From CAYQEC01 sp964416425 (GTDB lineage Bacteria; Actinomycetota; Acidimicrobiia; Spongiisociales; UBA5794): 35,814 nt of DNA. The position numbers were made by a program, and so were the translations under genes. The stretch spans positions 1 to 35,814 of the forward strand of contig CAYQEC010000023.1 of the NCBI GenBank assembly GCA_964416425.1, read 5' to 3'. The notes beneath the pieces are model-generated. The model was not told the origin of the DNA. It saw only the letters and a program-made list of their open reading frames with translations, and did no database searches. Shown here piece by piece: positions 30,778 through 35,814 of this stretch; the stretch's first letter is position 1; each line of letters begins with the position of its first letter.

Positions 30778-31218
30778 TCAGGCCTCCAGGCGGTAGCGGT
30801 AGACGTTGGTGTCGCGCTGCTCGAACCCGATGCGCCGGTAGAGGCGGTTGGCGATCTCCCGGGACGGGCGCGAGGTGAGATCCACCGTCTTGGCCCCCTC
30901 GGCCCGGGCCCGATCGAGGGCCGCCCGGCTGAGCGCCTCGCCGATGCCGCGACCGCGGGCGTTCGCGTCGACGACGACGTCCTCGATCCAGGCACGCATG
31001 CCGGTCGGGATGCGGAAGAGGGCGAGGGTGAGGGCGCCGACGATCGTCCCGGCGTCGGTGTCACGGGCCACGAACAGCACGGTGGCCGGGCTGGTGACGA
31101 TGGCGGCCAGCTCGTCGGCGGTCGGGGGCGGGGCCGAGGAGGAGAGTTGGGGGATGAGCCGCCCGAAGGCGGTGAGCAGGGCGTCGTCGACCTCGACGAT
31201 CTCGGTGACGTGGATCAC
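30778..31218 (-). CDS. GNAT-family N-acetyltransferase
   Basis: A 146-residue GNAT enzyme. The acetyl-CoA pyrophosphate loop is seen in VVVDANARGRGIGEAL (81-96), preceded by strand VGALTLALFR and followed by AKTVDLTSRPSREIANRLYRRIGFEQRDTNVYRYRL, the usual C-terminal half. The substrate is unknown. The GTG at 31218 has GAGAGG about eight bases upstream, and TAGAAT (complement at 31246-31251) is a good -10 box, so it has its own promoter behind the hsp20 terminator. Confidence 0.93.
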   Translation of the reverse strand: MIHVTEIVEVDDALLTAFGRLIPQLSSSAPPPTADELAAIVTSPATVLFVARDTDAGTIVGALTLALFRIPTGMRAWIEDVVVDANARGRGIGEALSRAALDRARAEGAKTVDLTSRPSREIANRLYRRIGFEQRDTNVYRYRLEA

Positions 31219-31267
31219 GGTTCGGCCTCTCTTCGGATTGCCCGGATTCTACGGCCGGAACGCGAGA

Positions 31268-31297
31268 GGACCGGCTCGCCATGAGGCGAGCCGGTCC
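31268..31297. terminator. Strong hairpin after hsp20
   Basis: GGACCGGCTCGCC (31268-31280), loop ATGA and GGCGAGCCGGTCC (31285-31297) form a perfect 13-base stem, 31 bases past the hsp20 stop. No long U tract follows on either strand. It probably ends the hsp20 transcript before the acetyltransferase promoter. Confidence 0.8.
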
Positions 31298-31328
31298 CAT
31301 ACAGCGGGAGTGGGTGGGAGGGGAAGAA

Positions 31329-31751
31329 CTACCGCTGTACCTCGACGGTCACCTTCCGTGGAAGCACCTCGGGGTGCTTCGGGACGACGACCTCGAGAAT
31401 CCCGTCCTTGGAGGTGGCGGTGATCGCATCCGGGTCGACGCCTTCAGGGAGCAGCACGGTGCGCTTGAAGGAGCCCTCGAAGATCTCCTTGCGATGGAAG
31501 TCGCCTTCCACCTTCTCGTCTTCGAAGCTGCGGCTGCCGGTCAGCGTCAGCGTCCCGCCCTCGACAGTGACGTCGAGGGTCTCGCTGTCGATGCCGGGGA
31601 CTTCGGCGCGGACGACGAGGTTGGCGTCACGCTCGAACACATCGACCCGTGGGAGCCAGCTGCCGGTGGGGGCCGGTCGCCCCATGTCCTCGAAGATACG
31701 ATCGAGGTCGCGGACCACTCCGAAGGGGTCAAGACGTACCAGGTTCATCAT
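31329..31751 (-). CDS. hsp20: Hsp20/alpha-crystallin small heat-shock protein
   Basis: A 140-residue small heat-shock protein, an ATP-independent holdase. After an N-terminal arm (VRLDPFGVVRDLDRIFEDM), the alpha-crystallin domain runs from about PRVDVFERDANLVVRAEVPG to GILEVVVPKHPEVLPRKVTVEV. It includes the FHRKEIFEGSFKRTVLLPEGVD segment and the conserved DGILEVVVPK. GGGAGG lies four bases before the ATG at 31751; the next codon is also ATG. A TTGAAA-16-TAAAGT promoter is seen upstream. I looked for HAIR/HspR and CIRCE-type repeats in the leader and found none. Confidence 0.95.
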   Translation of the reverse strand: MMNLVRLDPFGVVRDLDRIFEDMGRPAPTGSWLPRVDVFERDANLVVRAEVPGIDSETLDVTVEGGTLTLTGSRSFEDEKVEGDFHRKEIFEGSFKRTVLLPEGVDPDAITATSKDGILEVVVPKHPEVLPRKVTVEVQR

Positions 31752-31801
31752 GTGCCTCCCATTTCGGGGTTCAGACTATCGCTACAACAACTACAAAGGT
31801 A

Positions 31802-31829
31802 ACTTTAGTCCCCGCGACTCATATTTCAA
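31802..31829 (-). promoter_or_regulatory. Promoter of hsp20
   Basis: On the minus strand TTGAAA (complement at 31824-31829), a 16-base spacer and TAAAGT (31802-31807) form a good housekeeping promoter. It gives a leader of about 45 bases. The surrounding DNA is markedly AT-richer than the rest of the window. Confidence 0.65.
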
Positions 31830-31868
31830 CCCAGAACTTTGGATGGCGGGAGATGTAGAGGAGGCAGG

Positions 31869-31874
31869 TAGCCT
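31869..31874 (+). promoter_or_regulatory. -10 box TAGCCT of surE
   Basis: TAGCCT ends nine bases before the surE ATG. There is no ribosome site close to the ATG, so a leaderless transcript is likely. Confidence 0.5.
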
Positions 31875-31883
31875 GCACCGCCG

Positions 31884-32690
31884 ATGAGTCACCTCCTGAT
31901 CACCAACGACGACGGGGTCGATTCCCCCGCTCTGGTGCCGCTGGCGCAGGCGCTGCGGCGCTTCGGTCGGGTCGAGGTGGTGGTCCCCGATCGGGAGCGC
32001 TCCTGGATCTCAAAGGCGATCAGCCGCCACGACGCCCTCTCGGTGGAGCAGGTGATGCGCGACGACGTGGCGATACACGCGGTCTCGGGGTACCCGGCCG
32101 ACTGCGTCCAGCTCGGGATCTACAACCTCTTCGACGAACCGCCGCGCCTGGTGGTCTCCGGCGTCAACATCGGCTCCAACCACGGCAGCGCCTTCGCGGT
32201 GTGCAGCGGCACCATCGGCGCCGCCGCCGAGGCCGCCAACGCCGGAGTGCCGGCCCTCGCCTTCTCGGCCCGCTCGGTCGGGTCCTGGCCGGATTGGGTG
32301 CGCTGGGTATGGAGCCCGGGGGCGGCCGAGATGTGGGAGCGCATGGCCGCCATCAGTGCCGAGATCGTCGCCGTGATCCTCGCCGAGGGGTTCCCGGAGG
32401 ATGCCGACATCGTCAGCGTCAACATCCCGAGCGGGGCCGATCTCACCACCGAACGGCGGGTGACCCGGCTGGCGACCACCCGCTATGGGTCGCTCTTCGC
32501 CCCCGCCGAGGAGTTCATGCTGGCCCATGCCTTCGACGGGGTGCTCCATGTCGAGGGCGATCCGGCCGGGACCGACGTCGGGGAGGGGGAGGCCGGCCAC
32601 GTCACGATCACGCCGATCCGGCTGGCGGCGTCCGGGTCCATCGGCGCCGACCTCCGAGCCGCGCTCGAAGGGCGGGACCCCGCGGCGTGA
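31884..32690 (+). CDS. surE: 5'/3'-nucleotidase SurE
   Basis: A 268-residue SurE phosphatase that removes phosphate from nucleoside monophosphates with a divalent metal. The metal motif TNDDG (7-11) opens the protein, followed by VVVPDRERSWISKAI and the SGVNIGSNHGSAFAVCSGTIGAA region, with Asn of GVNIG as the last metal ligand. The VSVNIPSG segment further on is also conserved. Length is usual for the family. The ATG is placed by the TAGCCT box. It is followed after 23 bases by a thioesterase gene with its own TAGCCT box. Confidence 0.96.
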   Translation: MSHLLITNDDGVDSPALVPLAQALRRFGRVEVVVPDRERSWISKAISRHDALSVEQVMRDDVAIHAVSGYPADCVQLGIYNLFDEPPRLVVSGVNIGSNHGSAFAVCSGTIGAAAEAANAGVPALAFSARSVGSWPDWVRWVWSPGAAEMWERMAAISAEIVAVILAEGFPEDADIVSVNIPSGADLTTERRVTRLATTRYGSLFAPAEEFMLAHAFDGVLHVEGDPAGTDVGEGEAGHVTITPIRLAASGSIGADLRAALEGRDPAA

Positions 32691-32700
32691 CGCCGTCGTC

Positions 32701-32706
32701 TAGCCT
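32701..32706 (+). promoter_or_regulatory. -10 box TAGCCT of the thioesterase gene
   Basis: TAGCCT ends seven bases before the ATG at 32714, right after the surE stop codon. It gives the thioesterase gene its own probable leaderless transcript. Confidence 0.55.
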
Positions 32707-32713
32707 CGTCCCC

Positions 32714-33082
32714 ATGGGCGACATCACCGCCGGCCGGGACGCCTCCGTCCGCCTCGTCGTCGGCGAGGCCGACACCGCCATCGCCTTCGGCTCCGGTGAC
32801 GTCCCGGTGCTGGCGACCCCCCGGATCCTGGCGCTGGCGGAGGAGGCGGCAGTCGCCGCCCTCGCCGGTCAGTTGGCGCCCGGGGAGACCTCGGTGGGGG
32901 TTTCCGCAGAGATCCGGCACCTGCTGCCGAGCCCGATCGGGGCGACCGTCGAGGCCAACTCCGCCGTGGTCTCGGTCGACGGGCGCTCCATCGCCTTCTC
33001 GTTCACGGTGCGGATGGACGGCGAGATCGTCGCCGAGGGGGCGCATCGCCGGGTGGTGGTGGCGCGGGAGCGATTCGGGTAG
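32714..33082 (+). CDS. Hotdog-fold thioesterase, FlK-like
   Basis: A 122-residue hotdog protein. Thr35, Glu43 and His69 have the same 8- and 26-residue spacing as the Thr42-Glu50-His76 triad of fluoroacetyl-CoA thioesterase FlK. The surrounding VLATPRILALAEEAA, TSVGVSAEIRHLLPSPIGATV and the final AEGAHRRVVV fit the same family. It probably hydrolyses a short acyl-CoA or acyl carrier thioester; fluoroacetate itself is not implied. A GC-rich repeat follows its stop codon, before the convergent transporter operon. Confidence 0.88.
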   Translation: MGDITAGRDASVRLVVGEADTAIAFGSGDVPVLATPRILALAEEAAVAALAGQLAPGETSVGVSAEIRHLLPSPIGATVEANSAVVSVDGRSIAFSFTVRMDGEIVAEGAHRRVVVARERFG

Positions 33083-33120
33083 GGGGTCTCCCAGCCGGCC
33101 ATCTCCTTCACCTTCCTTCT

Positions 33121-33159
33121 CCGGGGAGGGTGAGCAACGGCGATCCGGGGAGGGTCACC
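33121..33159. repeat. Intergenic repeat, two GGGGAGGGT units
   Basis: CCGGGGAGGGT occurs at 33121-33131 and 33145-33155; the second continues as the exact 14-mer CGGGGAGGGTCACC (33146-33159) seen at three other places. The block lies between the convergent thioesterase and transporter genes. Confidence 0.65.
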
Positions 33160-33214
33160 GTACCGCGCGGCGGTCTCGCATCCCCTCGGTCCGCCGCGAG
33201 TGGTTGCCGCGCCC

Positions 33215-34159
33215 TCAGCGCTGCTCGCGGGCATAGGGGATGCCGAGGGCGGCCGGGGCGCCGAGCAGCCGGGCCCGCTTGCCGCTGGTGAGCACGATCA
33301 TGGCAATGATCGCCAGGATGAACGGGATCATCGCCAGCAGGTTGGCCGGAACCGAGACGCCGAGCGTCTGGAACGTGAAGTTGAGGCGCCCGGCGGCGCC
33401 GAACAGGTAGGCGGCGAGGAGGGCCCGCCACGGCCGCCAGCTCGCCAGGATCACCAGGGCGATGGCGATCCACCCGGCGGCGCCGATCGGGTCGTCCTGC
33501 CACGACGGCACCAGCGCCAGGGAGAAATAGGCGCCGCCCAGTCCCGCCAGGGCGCCGCCCACCATGACATGGACGTAGCGCACCCGGGCCACCTCGACGC
33601 CGGCGGCGTCGGCACTCGCCGGATCCTCTCCCACGGCGCGCAGCGTCAGGCCCATCTTGGTGTGGAACAGGTAGTAGCTGGCGGCAGCGATCACCAGCCA
33701 CGACACGTACACGAGGGCGTCGTGGCCGAAGACCAGCGGCCCTACCACCGGCCAGTCGGCGATGCCGCTGGTGAGCAGCGGCTCGAAGGTCACCCGCGAC
33801 GGCTGGCCCACCAGGGCCGGGGTACCGGTACGCCCGATGAAGTTGGCGAGCCCGGTGCCGAAGAGGGTGAGGGCGATACCGGACACGATCTGGCTCACCC
33901 GCAGCGTGATCGACGAGAAGGCGTGGATGACGGACAGGACCGCCCCGGCGATCATCGCCGCCACCACGCCGAGCAACAGGTTGCCGGTCTTGAAAGTCGC
34001 CCAGAAACCGGACACCGCCCCAACCAGCATCATCCCCTGCACCCCGAGGTTCAGCACGCCGGCCCGCTCGGTGATGATCTCCCCGAGGGTGGCGAAGACG
34101 ATCGGGGTACCGAGGCCGATGGCGGCGAAGGCGGTGAGGACGAAGGTGCTCTCGTTCAC
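33215..34159 (-). CDS. Nucleoside-type ABC importer permease (BmpC/YufQ-like)
   Basis: A 314-residue permease of the BPD-transporter type-2 family with eight to ten membrane helices. It shows GLGTPIVFATLGEIITERAGVLNLGVQGMML near its start, VSQIVSGIALTLFGTGL, and the EAA-like loop GLTLRAVGEDPASADAAGV. This pattern matches the second permease of nucleoside (BmpDEFG, YufNOPQ) importers. The start is GTG 34159, overlapping the stop of the preceding permease as GTGA; the longer frame to 34744 lies in the other permease gene. It is last in the operon as seen, followed by the repeat at 33121-33159. Confidence 0.92.
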   Translation of the reverse strand: MNESTFVLTAFAAIGLGTPIVFATLGEIITERAGVLNLGVQGMMLVGAVSGFWATFKTGNLLLGVVAAMIAGAVLSVIHAFSSITLRVSQIVSGIALTLFGTGLANFIGRTGTPALVGQPSRVTFEPLLTSGIADWPVVGPLVFGHDALVYVSWLVIAAASYYLFHTKMGLTLRAVGEDPASADAAGVEVARVRYVHVMVGGALAGLGGAYFSLALVPSWQDDPIGAAGWIAIALVILASWRPWRALLAAYLFGAAGRLNFTFQTLGVSVPANLLAMIPFILAIIAMIVLTSGKRARLLGAPAALGIPYAREQR

Positions 34160-35268
34160 GTCGCCCCCTCCTCCACGAGCGCGGTCGGTGTCGCCGGTGG
34201 CCGCCGCCGCACCCGGTTGGCGATGAAGAACTCCCCGGCCACGGCGAAGATGAGGATGGCGCCCTGCAGCATGGTCACCGTCGCCGACGGCACCGAGATC
34301 GACTGCAGGGCGGGCCCGGCGTTGTTGAGCGCCCCCATCAGCACCGCCACCGGCACCACCGCCACCGGGTTGAGCCGGGCCAGGGCGGCGACGATGATCC
34401 CGGTGAAGCCGAGGCCGAGATCGAGCGAGCGGGGGTCCATCTTGCCGAGGATCCCGGCCACCAGCAGCGAGCCGGCGAGCCCGGCGGCGGCCCCCGAGAG
34501 CAGGAACACGCCCATGATCTTGCGCGGCACCGCGATCCCGGCGTAGCGGGCGGTGTCCGCCGAGTCGCCGACGACGCGGACTTCGAATCCCCACCGGGTC
34601 TTGCCGATGAGGAGCCAGGCGGCGATCGCCACGGCGACCGCGATGAAGATCCCCCAGTCGAGACGGTGAAAGAACTCGGGGAGCCGGCCCGCCTCGGGGA
34701 TGGGGCGGCCCTGGGGGAACTGGGTCGAGTTCGGGTCGCGCCACGGGCTGAAGCTGCCGAGCACCAGGTAGTTCATCAGGTTGAGGGCGATGAAGTTGAG
34801 CATCAAGGTGGTGATGATCTCGTTGGTGCCGAGCATGACCCGCGGCACGGCCGACAACGCCGCCCAGAGGGCGCCGCCGACGGCGCCGGTGAGGATCACG
34901 ACCGGCAGGGCGACGGCGGCGGGGGTTCCGTCACCGAGGGCGATACCGGCTCCGGCAGCGAAGACGGCGCCGATGAGGAGCTGTCCCTCACCGCCGATGT
35001 TCCACACCAGCATCTTGAACGCGATGGCGGCGGCGACCCCGGTGAGCATCAGCGGCGTCGCCGAGACGAGGGTCTCGCTGACGCTGCGGGAAGACCCGAA
35101 GGCGGCGTCGATCATCTTGGTGTAGACGTTCCAGGGGTTGTTGCCGGTGACGGCAAGGAATGCGGCGCCCAACGCCAGGGCGGCCAGCACCGAGAGGATC
35201 GGCACCAGCAGGGTGACCCGGGTCGAGGCGAGGCCCCGCGGCTCGACGTGGAGTCGACGCGCCGTCAT
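34156..35268 (-). CDS. Nucleoside-type ABC importer permease (BmpB/YufP-like)
   Basis: A 370-residue membrane protein of the same family and the usual partner of the next permease. Motifs include ATPLMLTGVAAAIAFKMLVWNIGGEGQLLIGA, the TNEIITTLMLNFIALNLMNYLV segment and the coupling loop GFEVRVVGDSADTARYAGI. It overlaps the ATPase gene by four bases (ATGA) and the next permease by four. Nucleosides such as guanosine or uridine are the usual cargo in this subfamily; ribose or other sugars cannot be excluded. The binding lipoprotein gene would lie beyond the window. Confidence 0.93.
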   Translation of the reverse strand: MTARRLHVEPRGLASTRVTLLVPILSVLAALALGAAFLAVTGNNPWNVYTKMIDAAFGSSRSVSETLVSATPLMLTGVAAAIAFKMLVWNIGGEGQLLIGAVFAAGAGIALGDGTPAAVALPVVILTGAVGGALWAALSAVPRVMLGTNEIITTLMLNFIALNLMNYLVLGSFSPWRDPNSTQFPQGRPIPEAGRLPEFFHRLDWGIFIAVAVAIAAWLLIGKTRWGFEVRVVGDSADTARYAGIAVPRKIMGVFLLSGAAAGLAGSLLVAGILGKMDPRSLDLGLGFTGIIVAALARLNPVAVVPVAVLMGALNNAGPALQSISVPSATVTMLQGAILIFAVAGEFFIANRVRRRPPATPTALVEEGAT

Positions 35269-35814
35269 GCCTCCATCACCTCCGAGTGGCCGGCCATGAG
35301 CAGGCCGAGCCGTTCGGCGGTGGCCTCCTCGGCCGTCATCTCGCCGACGACCTTTCCCTCGTAGAGCACCAGCATGCGGTCCGCCAGCGCCATCAGCTCG
35401 TCGAGGTCCTCGGAGATGAGCAGGACGCCGATGCCTGCGCCGCGTTCGGCGAGGATCAGGCTGCGCACCGCCTGGGTGGCGCCGACGTCGAGTCCACGGG
35501 TCGGGGAGCGGGCGATGAGCACGAGATGGTGCTGGCTCACCTCGCGAGCGATGAGGGCCTTCTGGAGATTGCCGCCGGAGAGGAGCCGGATGGGGAGGCC
35601 GGGACGGACCCCGCGGATGTCATAGCGCTCGATGAGGCCGGCAGCATGGTCCCGGAAGGCGCTCGTCGACAGCAGCGGGCCCCGGGAGAACGGCGGATCG
35701 CGGAACGACTTGAGGGCGAGGTTGTCGTCGGTGGTGAGGCCCGGCGCCAATCCCATCCCGAGGCGGCTCTGGGGCACGTAGGCGATGCCGAGACGGCTGC
35801 GCTCGAGCACCCCG
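35265..35814 (-). CDS. Nucleoside-type ABC importer ATPase, C-terminal part
   Basis: The window ends inside this gene; about 182 codons of the C-terminal half are present. They show RLGIAYVPQSRLGMGL, the signature LSGGNLQKALIAREV, a Walker B region VLIARSPTRGLDVGA without the usual DE pair, and LLISEDLDELMALADRM. This degenerate second ATP site is typical of the duplicated sugar/nucleoside importer ATPases (MglA, YufO), so a full N-terminal half should lie outside. The stop codon overlaps the permease start as ATGA. The ATG at 35810 is probably internal. Confidence 0.93.
   Translation of the reverse strand, partial: GVLERSRLGIAYVPQSRLGMGLAPGLTTDDNLALKSFRDPPFSRGPLLSTSAFRDHAAGLIERYDIRGVRPGLPIRLLSGGNLQKALIAREVSQHHLVLIARSPTRGLDVGATQAVRSLILAERGAGIGVLLISEDLDELMALADRMLVLYEGKVVGEMTAEEATAERLGLLMAGHSEVMEA

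Noticed and set aside
31764..31850. HspR/HAIR or CIRCE operator before hsp20
   Set aside because: No CTTGAGT-N7-ACTCAAG-like or TTAGCACTC-N9-GAGTGCTAA-like inverted repeat could be found; only isolated half-like strings such as GACTC occur.

Overview
The window is GC-rich, densely packed bacterial chromosome that looks like Actinomycetota, probably a deep-branching or uncultured lineage such as Acidimicrobiia; that assignment is inference. It rests on about 70% GC by eye, many GTG starts, several genes whose start codon lies 7-9 nt after a TAnnnT box (leaderless transcripts), the ~1600-residue type of NAD-glutamate dehydrogenase, a free-standing LigC-type ligase with a separate LigD-type polymerase domain, and a polycysteine leader peptide of the kind known from mycobacteria. 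No rRNA, tRNA, phage, transposase or CRISPR array was recognised. Almost everything is chromosomal housekeeping or metabolism.

Layout. 1-1526: repeat-bearing intergenic DNA, then a HAAS membrane protein and its PadR regulator (minus strand) with a palindromic operator. 1611-2717: orphan squalene/phytoene-synthase-like enzyme. 2722-4736 (minus): promoter, a 25-codon leader with five consecutive Cys codons, a stem-loop, then cysteine synthase, TusA and DsrE2. 4761-6294: NERD protein, thioredoxin-like protein, small Tat-signal protein. 6566-11047: typA and a divergent ABC exporter with two paralogous permeases. 11325-13488: RRM protein, IF-1 paralogue, strong terminator, ATP-type PEP carboxykinase. 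13489-15050: a decayed nucleosidase remnant and three small unknown genes. 15133-19932: giant glutamate dehydrogenase. 20090-25884: VOC protein, fabH, a DUF971 protein, and the fadI-fadJ beta-oxidation pair. 25993-28859: unknown protein, CNNM/CBS transporter, ligC. 28860-29183: dense repeats. 29184-31751: four-helix membrane protein, primase-polymerase, acetyltransferase, Hsp20. 31884-33082: surE and a FlK-like thioesterase. 33215-35814: nucleoside-type ABC importer, its ATPase running off the window edge.

The most striking element is the cysteine operon. A canonical promoter (TTGACG, 16 nt, TATCGT) fires almost directly onto an ATG that opens the Cys-rich reading frame. The frame stops shortly before a 12-position stem-loop, and the cysteine synthase starts 47 nt after that loop. 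This is the architecture expected of cysteine-responsive attenuation: ribosomes stalling at the Cys run when charged tRNA-Cys is scarce would alter leader RNA structure and raise expression of cysteine synthase plus the TusA-DsrE2 sulfur-carrier pair.

Two genome-wide habits also stand out. One is a recurring TAGCCT/TAGGCT-like -10 box placed just before start codons. The other is a family of GC-rich intergenic repeats sharing the exact 14-mer CGGGGAGGGTCACC, found at 3' ends or between convergent genes at three separate loci.
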